Shown: positions 24,790-33,259 of the stretch, one piece after another
How the letters are laid out: every line of letters begins with the position of its first letter
How positions within the stretch are numbered: the first letter of the stretch is position 1
Assembly: GCF_030758345.1 (NCBI RefSeq)
Contig: NZ_JAVAMO010000002.1
Coordinates: 372,001 to 436,000, forward strand
DNA from: Ruegeria discodermiae
GTDB taxonomy: Bacteria > Pseudomonadota > Alphaproteobacteria > Rhodobacterales > Rhodobacteraceae
Direction: 5' to 3'
Length of the DNA: 64,000 bases
Notes under the pieces: model-generated
Seen by the model: the letters and a program-made list of their open reading frames with translations, nothing else
Database searches by the model: none
What the model was told of the DNA's origin: nothing
Translations under genes and position numbers: made by a program

Positions 24790-25695
24790 TTGGCCCGCAC
24801 AAATGTCAGATTTGTTCAATCCTTCAACAGAATGCTGAGAACCTGTAAAGATATGGAAGTTGGTCATTCCCTTCCATCCGAGAACGCGATTGCACGGGAC
24901 CTCCAGGTCAGCCGAACGGTGGTGCGCGGGGTGCTGGATCGCCTGTCGCAATCAGGGATCATCCACCTCAATGGGCGTGAGAAAACCATTCAGAGGGCTG
25001 TCAAGACATCCGACTATATGGAAGAGCCATCGACCCTTCTGAGCATAGATGAGTTGGAGAACCGGTTCTTTGACTGGGTGCTGCGTATGGATGTGCCGCC
25101 GGGCACAGTCTTGAACGTCGCCCAGATCGCCAAGGATTTTCATGTTGCAACCCACACATTGCAGGAGTTCCTGTCATCGCTCAGCCGATACGGTATCGTC
25201 AAACGGCGCCCGCGCGGGGGTTGGCTGTTGGAAGGTTTCACCGAAAGTTTTGCGCTTGAACTGTCAGAGTTCCGCAGCGTTCTTGAACTGAACGCCGTCC
25301 GCCATCTGGCAAATCTACCCGCCGATCACGCGGTATGGGGCAAGCTGGCCGCGCTGGAACAGGATCATATGCGGCTGTTGTCACGGATTGAGTCCGACTA
25401 TCACGATTTCTCAAAGCTGGACGAGACATTTCATTTCACCGTGAACAGCGTGGTGGACAACCGGTTCGTGCGGGAATTCCAAAAGATCATCTCTTTGATT
25501 TTCCACTATCATTTTCAATGGAACAAAGAGGATGAACGCACCCGCAACGAGGCGGCGATCCATGAACATCTGGACTATATCGAAGCGCTGCGCAGCAGGG
25601 ATGTGACGCGCGCCGAGAAGGCTGCGAAGCGACATTTGGGAACGTCAGCCCAGACACTGGTCAGATCGCTCAAGGCGCACGATCATCTGACCTAG
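24790..25695 (+). CDS. GntR-family regulator (FCD class) with two winged-helix segments
   Basis: 301 aa, probable TTG start at 24790 with GAGGAAGG upstream. Residues 20-70 are a GntR helix-turn-helix (HSLPSENAIARDLQVSRTVV, RLSQSGIIH). Residues 80-150 look like a second winged helix (VAQIAKDFHVATHTLQEFLS, LSRYGIVKRRPRGGWLL), and 155-300 are an FCD-like effector domain with HEH-type metal ligands. It is divergent from the sugar importer and faces the uxaB-like gene cluster. Likely repressor of both; the effector is unknown. Confidence 0.8.
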   Translation: MARTNVRFVQSFNRMLRTCKDMEVGHSLPSENAIARDLQVSRTVVRGVLDRLSQSGIIHLNGREKTIQRAVKTSDYMEEPSTLLSIDELENRFFDWVLRMDVPPGTVLNVAQIAKDFHVATHTLQEFLSSLSRYGIVKRRPRGGWLLEGFTESFALELSEFRSVLELNAVRHLANLPADHAVWGKLAALEQDHMRLLSRIESDYHDFSKLDETFHFTVNSVVDNRFVREFQKIISLIFHYHFQWNKEDERTRNEAAIHEHLDYIEALRSRDVTRAEKAAKRHLGTSAQTLVRSLKAHDHLT

Positions 25696-26065
25696 GTCGA
25701 AACGAAGGCCAGGGCATCCTCTGAAAGATCAAGCGAGGCCGCGTCAAGATTGCGCTGGAGCGAGCTGACCTTGCCCGTACCGATCAGGACTGAACATACT
25801 GCTGGATGGCGCATGGCGAATTGGACGGCGGCTTCGGCGTTGCGGTCCATCAGGGTCAGGCGCCGATCCGGGCCTTCGACCATCCGCGCCCATAGTGGGG
25901 GGACGTATCGATATAGCGGATGCCCTGCGACCATGCATGATTCAAGACCGCAAACGCGTCGTCATCGCTGATTTCGCGCCCAATATTGCCGATGCTGGAC
26001 CCGCCAAGCGAAACCGACGTAACCCGAAGATCGGTCGTCCCGACCTGTCAGGTTGCAAATGCCAT
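25692..26065 (-). pseudogene. aldo/keto reductase pseudogene with large internal deletion
   Basis: ATG at 26065 overlaps the stop of the uxaB-like gene (TGATG). The frame MAFAT is followed by TGA at 26050-26048 (Arg expected), then VGTTDLRVTSVSLGGSSIGN and QGIRYIDTSPHYGRG, the normal start of an aldose 1-dehydrogenase type aldo/keto reductase. After about 25886 it jumps to the C-terminal part DRNAEAAVQFAMRHPAVCSV to the stop at 25692. About 200 central residues are missing. Confidence 0.75.
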
Positions 26066-27180
26066 CAGGTGGTTTCCTGCCAGCGGGCACAAATGTCTCC
26101 AAGTATGGGCTTGGGGGAGTGGTCCCCATGGTCCCGAGCGAATTTCAGAAACGCCGCGATGCGCCGGCCGACCTTCATGCGATGGTTTTGAGAGATATCG
26201 ACGATGGCATGGTCGAGAAACGGATTAGCGAACCGTTCAAGCGTCGTGGCGACATATGCCGCAAAGTCCTCCGCCAGCCCTGCTGCGTCAAAACCGGGGC
26301 GAACTTCGGCCATGTAGACAGCCTGCAAATGTTCACGCTCTGCAGGGGTATCCATAAGTTCCCGCACCGTAACCGACATCGCACCCTTCGCAGCCAGCCA
26401 GCGATCCGCCAAAACGGTATGGCCGAGATTCAGCACAAACAATTTCAGCGCTTCGATATCAGCCAGCGATGCGACGCCCTGCACAGCGGGATGGACGCAA
26501 GGCATAATCAATCTGTCCTGAACCTCGATCGCCCAAAGCGCGTAGGGTTCTGCGACGGCACCAACCGGTTCAAGTGGTTGTGACACGATCCGGTCGACCA
26601 GCGAATTGACCCACAGGACGTCGTCCTCAAGATATCTGATGAAAACGGGCGAAGCAGTCTGGGCCAGTTCCATCACCCGGGCCTTCAGGACCTCACCATT
26701 GCGCGATACCAGCTCCATCGGCATGATTTGAATCGGTGCTCCGCCCGCCTCAAAACGGGCGCGCAACAGCAGTGTCAATTTGGCCGGGAAAGACATCGCC
26801 TGATTAAAAACATCCCCCTCATCTGCGGGCTGTGGCGCAAATCCGGCATCGCCTGTATTGGACAGAACAATCTGCGCCTCATGAACGAAGATGCGCGATA
26901 TCTCTGCCCAGTTCTCCGCCGTGGACAAACCTTTTGTGATGCTGCTAACCTCTACGTCCTTTTTGAGCGGCATGCCGTTTTCCAGCCCTTCGATCTTGAC
27001 CTTGAACGGAGTGGCTAGCGCCTGGACACGCTTCGCACGGCTGGCATCCCCGGATGACTGCACGACACAGATTGGCCCCACTGCCTGCCCCTCGGCCCGC
27101 GCTTCGGATATGAACAAATCGGCATGGGCCTGCAAAAAACGGCTCGTGCCGAATTGCATGTTCGGGGTCTGGGATTTCAC
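26065..27180 (-). CDS. tagaturonate reductase / mannitol dehydrogenase family enzyme
   Basis: 371 aa. The family start is MQFGTSRFLQAHADLFI with the NAD-binding region near residues 8-50. The core includes MELVSRNGEVLKARVMELAQ and DRIVSQPLEPVGAVAEPYAL, and the C-terminal catalytic helix includes ALKLFVLNLGHTVLADRWLA. UxaB-type enzymes interconvert D-tagaturonate and D-altronate. Mannonate or mannitol dehydrogenase remain possible. It is followed by a decayed aldo/keto reductase gene that was once coupled to it. Confidence 0.75.
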   Translation of the reverse strand: MKSQTPNMQFGTSRFLQAHADLFISEARAEGQAVGPICVVQSSGDASRAKRVQALATPFKVKIEGLENGMPLKKDVEVSSITKGLSTAENWAEISRIFVHEAQIVLSNTGDAGFAPQPADEGDVFNQAMSFPAKLTLLLRARFEAGGAPIQIMPMELVSRNGEVLKARVMELAQTASPVFIRYLEDDVLWVNSLVDRIVSQPLEPVGAVAEPYALWAIEVQDRLIMPCVHPAVQGVASLADIEALKLFVLNLGHTVLADRWLAAKGAMSVTVRELMDTPAEREHLQAVYMAEVRPGFDAAGLAEDFAAYVATTLERFANPFLDHAIVDISQNHRMKVGRRIAAFLKFARDHGDHSPKPILGDICARWQETT

Positions 27181-27453
27181 TGCGACCGCACCTTGGCTAG
27201 AGTAACTTTGTATAAATTGTTTTTAATAATATTAAACTACAATACAAGAGCTTCATCGGGTCCGCCCGTCAACCTCTATCGACATTTTTGGCCGGTCACG
27301 CGCGGCAACTACGCTTGATGGCTTGAGACGATTATCCTTTGCGGCGAATTCGACTGACCTATTTCAGAGTGCCTTTTTTGTTCGGGGTCAACTAACCTGA
27401 AACGGCGTCCAGCGCTTTGCTGGCGTCTGCGCTCAGGATGATGGAGAGCATGG

Positions 27454-28896
27454 TTGAATAGTCAAATCGGCGCGCAACACCCAAAAGGCCGCCTCTTTGT
27501 GATCGCGTTGGGCCTGGCGCAGGGTCTTGTCTATAGCGATACAGCCGCTTTCGCCACGGCGCTTACCACGATCGAGCGAGAGTTGGAACTCAGCCATTCG
27601 GCAGCGATCTGGATGCTGAATACATTCATCATTGCTTATGGTGCGTTTGTTGGTGTTGCCGCTCGGATGGTGGAGGACACGAGCGCGCAAAGGGTGCTGG
27701 GGCTCGGGGTTTGTATATTTGTGTTGGGGTCTGTAGCGGGCGCGGCCCTGCCGGTTGGCTGGGTACCGGCTGAACCTTGGCTCATCGCCTGCCGCGCGCT
27801 GCAAGGAATCGGCGGTGCCCTCATCACGCCCTCTGCCATTGTGATGGTGCTGGAGGACGTGCCCGATGATCAACGGGGGCGCATCGTATCGCTCTTCACA
27901 GGGAGTGGAGTAACGCTTTTTGCCGCTGCCCCTTTGATCGGCGGTTTTCTGGCACAATTCCTTTCTTGGCGTATGGTCTTTTTATTCACGGCGTTGACCG
28001 GCCCACTTACGCTTTTGACGATACGCAGATCGCAGAGTCGAACAGCGACGTCATTTAGTACCGACCTCAGAATGATTTGGCGGCTTTTTGGGATGGGCGC
28101 CTGGCTGGCCTTGGGCCTGGGTGGCTTGATCGCATCGCTTGGGTGGCTTGCCCAGCTCGGATCAACACAGCGCGCGCCAGGACACACCCTGCTTTTCTTG
28201 GGAGCAACCCTGATCATCCTCGCTTGCGGGCTTTGGCGCGACCAGTGCCTGACAAAACCTGTGCTGCCGCTGTCACTTCTGACCAAACCGACCTTCGTTG
28301 TTCGGGCCGGCCTGTTCGCTCTGATCGCCAGCTTCTTGCCTGCAGTGCTGATTTTCGCAGCTCACGCGATGCAGATTTTTCTTGATGTCTCGCCATCCCA
28401 GGCAGGTTTCTACATGTTGGTTTTGGTCGCCACCCGGCTTCTGGTCGCCCGGCCGGCTGGGGCGCTTTATGATCGAGTGTCTCACCTGCTGCCCTTTGCT
28501 ATCGGTGCGCCACTCTACACAATTGGTTTTTTTCTTTTCGCACAGAGTTTGGGGGCAGCCCGCCTCGATCTAGGGCTGGTGGGATTGGCGCTTTGTGGTC
28601 TGGGGGTCGGTCTGTCGATGAGCACGAGCTATACCTTCGCGATTACCCTACCACTTGATCTCGCCCAGGAGAGCGTTGTGGGGTTGGTTCAAACGATTAG
28701 GCGGATCACGGTTGCGATGCTGATAGTTTTGGTCTCAGCTACGCAATATGGAAGTTCACAAAAGGCCGCGACACTTGAGCAACTGGACTTGTTGGTTTGG
28801 TTTGGCGGTGCGACCACAGTCCTCATCTGGCTGTTTTATGCTCAACAAACGCGGATGCGCCCGAGTTCGGCAGGCAGCACCAAGCCGAAACAATAG
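27454..28896 (+). CDS. MFS transporter, drug:H+ antiporter-2 like
   Basis: 480 aa with about 14 hydrophobic helices. The start is probably TTG at 27454, with GGAGAG 10 nt ahead. DHA-type features include RALQGIGGALITPSAIVMVL and the motif-C-like GSGVTLFAAAPLIGGFLAQF. The usual first-helix D-x-T-I-V motif reads SDTAAFATALTTIE. It ends 16 bp from the convergent ketoacyl synthase gene. It may export the product of the neighbouring synthase/P450 pair; this is inference. Confidence 0.82.
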   Translation: MNSQIGAQHPKGRLFVIALGLAQGLVYSDTAAFATALTTIERELELSHSAAIWMLNTFIIAYGAFVGVAARMVEDTSAQRVLGLGVCIFVLGSVAGAALPVGWVPAEPWLIACRALQGIGGALITPSAIVMVLEDVPDDQRGRIVSLFTGSGVTLFAAAPLIGGFLAQFLSWRMVFLFTALTGPLTLLTIRRSQSRTATSFSTDLRMIWRLFGMGAWLALGLGGLIASLGWLAQLGSTQRAPGHTLLFLGATLIILACGLWRDQCLTKPVLPLSLLTKPTFVVRAGLFALIASFLPAVLIFAAHAMQIFLDVSPSQAGFYMLVLVATRLLVARPAGALYDRVSHLLPFAIGAPLYTIGFFLFAQSLGAARLDLGLVGLALCGLGVGLSMSTSYTFAITLPLDLAQESVVGLVQTIRRITVAMLIVLVSATQYGSSQKAATLEQLDLLVWFGGATTVLIWLFYAQQTRMRPSSAGSTKPKQ

Positions 28897-28912
28897 GATC
28901 ATCGGATCGGAA

Positions 28913-30058
28913 CTACGGCTCATAGACCGCGGTGGCAACATTCCCCCCTGCCCCGAGCGACATGTGCAGGGCAGGCAGAAACTGAGCCGATGCAGTGCGC
29001 GCAGTTGCGATATCCGGCGCGATGGCCTCCAGATCGGCTGCATCCAATCGCCCCTCCGCATGGCAGGCGAGAATGATGGTTTCGAGGACCGAGGCCGCAG
29101 CGCGGGTATGCCCCAGATACGGCTTTGGCGCCAGAACCCGCCCGGCATTTGGAACCTTCGCGAAGGCATGCAAGTCTGATGCGTTGCATTGTTGGGTGCC
29201 TGTGCCATGCGCGACATAGGTCTGAATCTCTTCCGCCGAAATATCCGCGCGGCGCAGCGCATCTTCGATTGCATGGGCAATCTGAAGGTGCTCCGGGTCG
29301 ATTGAGATCGGGTGATACCCGTCATTGGCCATAACCGAGCTCCCCACGGTCATATAGCGACTGTCCGCATGGGCCTTGGACAACACCAGAACGCCGCAAC
29401 CCTCCCCCATAACAAACCCTTGCGAGTCTGGGTTCATGGGTTTGGATGCATCAAGAGCTGGGCGGTCTGACACCAACACGCCCAGTTGCTCCAAACCATC
29501 AAAAATTGCATCCGAAGAGCCGATATCGGTGCCGCACACAATCACATCTGTCGCGTCATCGCAGATCAGAAGCCGCTGGGCCGTTGCGAGGGCGAACAGA
29601 CCCGTAGCACAGGTGCCGTTGACGGTAAAAACCGGCCCATGAAACCCATGGTTTTTTGCGGCAACCGCCATTGGCGTCGAGGCAAGGCAGGAAATATACG
29701 TTCGGCGGATGTGCTCTTTGGGGTCTTCCATCAGCGTCATCGTGCCTTGCACATCACCGCGCGCGCTACCCTGGACGATTGCGACGCGTGCACCCGGCGT
29801 CCAACCACGTTTGCGCGCATCAGCGATGGCTTCATCAAATGCGGCTTCGAACCCGACCGAAAAGCGCGTCAATTTGTGATCTTCCGGCTCTTCAATCGGC
29901 GCGCGCGCGAAGTGTTTTTCATTGTGAATAAACGTCCCGTCGCCCGGTTGTGGCTGAACCGCCGACACACCGGATTTCAACCCTGAGACGAGCGAGGTGA
30001 TGCCAATCCCGTAACCCGACACCGCACCAATCCCAACAATATTTGCTTTCTGCATCAT
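28913..30058 (-). CDS. stand-alone beta-ketoacyl-ACP synthase (KAS II-like)
   Basis: 381 aa with a full Cys-His-His triad: Cys150 in VNGTCATGL, His284 in VAHGTGTQQCNASD, and Lys312 plus His317 in KPYLGHTRAAA. The active-site context NGTCATG differs from the usual DTACSSS of FabF, and the protein is about 30 residues shorter than FabF, so it is not the housekeeping enzyme. No acyl carrier protein, ketoreductase or acyltransferase lies nearby. It is divergent from a P450 and convergent with an MFS exporter. A role in a fatty-acid-like or polyketide metabolite is plausible. Confidence 0.8.
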   Translation of the reverse strand: MMQKANIVGIGAVSGYGIGITSLVSGLKSGVSAVQPQPGDGTFIHNEKHFARAPIEEPEDHKLTRFSVGFEAAFDEAIADARKRGWTPGARVAIVQGSARGDVQGTMTLMEDPKEHIRRTYISCLASTPMAVAAKNHGFHGPVFTVNGTCATGLFALATAQRLLICDDATDVIVCGTDIGSSDAIFDGLEQLGVLVSDRPALDASKPMNPDSQGFVMGEGCGVLVLSKAHADSRYMTVGSSVMANDGYHPISIDPEHLQIAHAIEDALRRADISAEEIQTYVAHGTGTQQCNASDLHAFAKVPNAGRVLAPKPYLGHTRAAASVLETIILACHAEGRLDAADLEAIAPDIATARTASAQFLPALHMSLGAGGNVATAVYEP

Positions 30059-30262
30059 TCGATTTACCCGTCTTCGCTTGTGTCAGTGTTTTGAAGGTTG
30101 CCACTCGCATATGGACCTGATCCAGCTCTCTGTCTATAAATGGGAACTGCTTGAAATCCATGATGAGCGAAAAGAAATCACCAGTTCAGAAAATCGTCAA
30201 CCTAGCCTGGCAAACTGCCTATCTTCTTGTGTTCACTAAGAACTTACTTAAGGAATCCCGCT

Positions 30263-31495
30263 ATGCAATTTGATCAGCTTCCACTTCGAAACGAAGGCGG
30301 GTTGTTGCGTATGGATATGGGACAGGATCCGTTTCCGGTCTACGAAGAGCTTCGCGAGAAAGACCCGGTACACTTCGATGCGTCTTTGAATGGCTGGGTC
30401 ATCACCCGGAACAAGGACATCCGAAAGATCCTGAAAGACCCGCGGTTTTCAGTCGACCGTGTGACACCCGTTCGCGCGCATTACGCCGAACGTTTTACAC
30501 CGGTATTTGACGATTTTGATGGCTTGCTGTCGCACATGGATGGCGATGATCATACCCGCATCCGGAATCTGGTCCACGCGGCCTTCACCCGAACGGAGGT
30601 CGATACCTACACGCAATGGATCGAAGCCTTGGCAGACCGATTGATGACCGCCTGTGTAAACAGCGGGGAGGCAGATTTGGTGCAGGATTTCGCGGTGCCG
30701 CTTCCAATCACCGTAATTTCGGAAATCGTCGGGATTCCGCCGGAAATGCGCCCACAAGTCAAAGCCTGGAGCGATGACTACGCCGCCGTCGCGGTAGACT
30801 TTTATACGTCTGTCAGCACCGAGGTGATGGAACGTGGGATGAACTCCATCAGCGAGTTCCGCGCATATTTGTTGCAACGTATTGAAGAGCTGAGAAACGA
30901 TGACAGCTCCGCCTTGCTGCGTACGCTCGCTGAGGCGGAAGCAGACGGCGAAGTGCTGTCCAACAATGAAGTGCTGGCAAATACGATCCTGATGCTGGCG
31001 GCCGGAAATGAGACCACCACGGCCACATTGGGACATGGGATGCGCCTCTTCTTCGAGCATCCTGACCAAGTGGCTCTGATCCGTGACAATCCGACGATGA
31101 TGACCAATGCGGTGGAAGAGATCATGCGGCTGCATGGCCCAATCCAGTTCATTGGCCGCTTTGCGCTGGAGGATGTCGAGGTCGGAGGCAAGACGATCCC
31201 GAAAGGGGATCTGCTTCTACCCGTCATCGCATCGGCCAACAGGGACCCCGAAGCGTTTCCTGATCCAACCACTTTCGACATCACCCGCGATCACATTCAC
31301 CATCTGGCCTTCGCCACTGGTCGGCATATGTGCGCGGGTTTACAATTGGCAAAGCTGGAAGCCCGGTTGGGTCTGGAAGCGTTCTTGAAGCACATGGACA
31401 GCTTTGAATTGACCGAGACGGAGTTCCCACTCTTCAAGGTCTTCAACATTCACGGCTTTTCCAAGCTACGCGTAAAAACCAAGGCAACGAACTAG
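30263..31495 (+). CDS. cytochrome P450
   Basis: 410 aa from ATG 30263 (AAGGA 8 nt upstream). Bacterial class P450 with I-helix oxygen-binding AAGNETTT (246-253), E-x-x-R as EIMR (286-289), and heme ligand Cys357 in FATGRHMCAG. There is no membrane anchor, so it is soluble and needs a ferredoxin and reductase; none are encoded in the window. It is divergent from the ketoacyl synthase, so oxidation of an acyl chain made or used by that enzyme is possible. Confidence 0.92.
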   Translation: MQFDQLPLRNEGGLLRMDMGQDPFPVYEELREKDPVHFDASLNGWVITRNKDIRKILKDPRFSVDRVTPVRAHYAERFTPVFDDFDGLLSHMDGDDHTRIRNLVHAAFTRTEVDTYTQWIEALADRLMTACVNSGEADLVQDFAVPLPITVISEIVGIPPEMRPQVKAWSDDYAAVAVDFYTSVSTEVMERGMNSISEFRAYLLQRIEELRNDDSSALLRTLAEAEADGEVLSNNEVLANTILMLAAGNETTTATLGHGMRLFFEHPDQVALIRDNPTMMTNAVEEIMRLHGPIQFIGRFALEDVEVGGKTIPKGDLLLPVIASANRDPEAFPDPTTFDITRDHIHHLAFATGRHMCAGLQLAKLEARLGLEAFLKHMDSFELTETEFPLFKVFNIHGFSKLRVKTKATN

Positions 31496-31666
31496 GTCAT
31501 GTCGAACAGGGCTACTCAGCCTGGCAAGGCCAGCGTTGGTGAGACGTAGACTAGCAGGAATGCTGGAGCGGAAAACTTCACGACATCAGCGAAGTTTCAT
31601 CCCCAAAGCGGCATGTTCTGCCTGATCTGTTCCATGCAGCTGGAGTCTACAGCTTCCGAACCGGAT

Positions 31667-33259
31667 TCAGCTTCTGGAGGTTCGCATTTCCGCTGCACTC
31701 AGGATAATTGGAAACTCCTCGCGGATCTGCCGGTCTGCCAGTCCAAAATAATTCGGGAAATGATCCGTTAGAATGGCGTCGGCACTCTCTCCTGCCCGCT
31801 CCAGCAAATCGACGCGACCCTGGTTTTCCCAAGTGTCTGTGCGTTCGCGATCCATCAATTGCGGATACACGAATTCAGAGTTCATGAACTGAAGCGTGTG
31901 CGGGTTCCCTAGGAAATGCCCCGGCTCGATCGCGCATTTATGGATGATATCTACGGCCATGGTCTCATCCGTCACCTCGATACCCCGCAGCGAGCGCAGG
32001 ATCATACCGCCGGCCTCGTTGTCTATGACCATACTTTCAAAGCTGCATCCCATGAGGCTGCCCAGCATTCCGCCGAATTCGCAGACCCGGTTGGCTCCGG
32101 CATGGGCGGCCAGCGCAAAGGTGAGCGCCTTTTCCAGCCCGTATTGCGCGTCCGGTAGCTTCGCATCGGTCATTCCCGCACCCACCGATGTGGGCAGGCC
32201 ATAGTAGTTGCCCATCTGAACCGCCGCTGCCCCGATCAGAGCCTGTTCGCCGCTGCCCCCGGTAAACGAGCCACTGCGCAGGTCCGTGATGAAGGGCCAT
32301 GCGGCAAAGCTGACCGGGCAGCCCGGGGTGATCAGGTTCGCGATGGCGACACAGGCCAGGGTTTCGGCAACCGCCTGAACCAGAGTACCCGCCAAGGTTG
32401 CCGGTGCAGTAGCACCCGCTTGGGGCGGCACAGCCAGATCGACGGTTAGTCCTAGCTTGGCCGTGTCGATCAGGATTTCCATATTCTCCCGCCCGATCCG
32501 CAGAGGCGAGACAATAGGACAGCCGCCAAAGATCACCGAAGGCTTTTTCATGAAAGCCCCTTCGCCACCGGATGCCAGATCAAACATCCGGATTGCATGG
32601 GGGATATGGCTGCGATCACGAAAGGCCATACAGGCCGGTTTCTGGCTGGCCGACAGCATGGCATAGACCATGTTCATGTCATGAGTGAAATCGTCAGGGA
32701 CATCGGTCGCCAGCACCGTGGCCCCCAGCATGTGGATGTTGTCCAGCTTGTCTACAAGACGGGTGAAATCATAGATGTCCCGCAGATCGGAGGGCCGATA
32801 AGACTTTGTTTTCGCGTCGAATGTAGTGACGGCCGTGCCGGAATTGGCGAAGTAGACGCTCTCGGCCGTGCAATGCATGTCATCCTTGCCCGCCCGCTCA
32901 CCGCGCGCGAAGACGTAGTATTCCTTGGCCGCGTTTGACAGAACATCTTCCATCAGTGCGCGGGGAAAGCACAAACGGTCATGTTCGTTCAGAACGGCAC
33001 CCTTTGGCAGAACGAGGTCCAGCAATTCCGGGAAGTGATCTGCCAGCCCGGTTTGTTCCAGCACGGTCAGAGCGGAGTGGTGAATGCTCTCCATATCCGT
33101 CTGCGACAAAGGGCGATAACGACCACCTGCCAGCCCGCCATGCACCGCTTCGTTGCCCGTTGTCGCTTCTTGCAGCGCGATACGCGCAGCGCGACCACCG
33201 CCGCGGCGACGACGGCTTGTGTCAGGGGTGGCTTTCCCGGTCTCAATTCTGTCCGTCAT
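31667..33259 (-). CDS. MttB-family methyltransferase without pyrrolysine
   Basis: 530 aa, trimethylamine methyltransferase superfamily (VYFANSGTAVTTFDAKTKSY, VGAGMTDAKLPDAQYGLEKA, AHAGANRVCEFGGMLGSLMG). The frame is uninterrupted, so there is no amber pyrrolysine codon. Non-Pyl members such as MtgB demethylate glycine betaine or other quaternary amines and pass the methyl group to a corrinoid protein. No corrinoid protein gene is visible nearby. The start overlaps the stop of the flavoprotein gene upstream (ATGA), tying it to oxidative amine demethylation. The N-terminus is Arg-rich (RRRRGGGR). Substrate unknown. Confidence 0.85.
   Translation of the reverse strand: MTDRIETGKATPDTSRRRRGGGRAARIALQEATTGNEAVHGGLAGGRYRPLSQTDMESIHHSALTVLEQTGLADHFPELLDLVLPKGAVLNEHDRLCFPRALMEDVLSNAAKEYYVFARGERAGKDDMHCTAESVYFANSGTAVTTFDAKTKSYRPSDLRDIYDFTRLVDKLDNIHMLGATVLATDVPDDFTHDMNMVYAMLSASQKPACMAFRDRSHIPHAIRMFDLASGGEGAFMKKPSVIFGGCPIVSPLRIGRENMEILIDTAKLGLTVDLAVPPQAGATAPATLAGTLVQAVAETLACVAIANLITPGCPVSFAAWPFITDLRSGSFTGGSGEQALIGAAAVQMGNYYGLPTSVGAGMTDAKLPDAQYGLEKALTFALAAHAGANRVCEFGGMLGSLMGCSFESMVIDNEAGGMILRSLRGIEVTDETMAVDIIHKCAIEPGHFLGNPHTLQFMNSEFVYPQLMDRERTDTWENQGRVDLLERAGESADAILTDHFPNYFGLADRQIREEFPIILSAAEMRTSRS

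Noticed and set aside
31667-33259. Pyrrolysine-containing MttB
   Set aside because: The frame has no internal amber codon; it is the non-Pyl subgroup.
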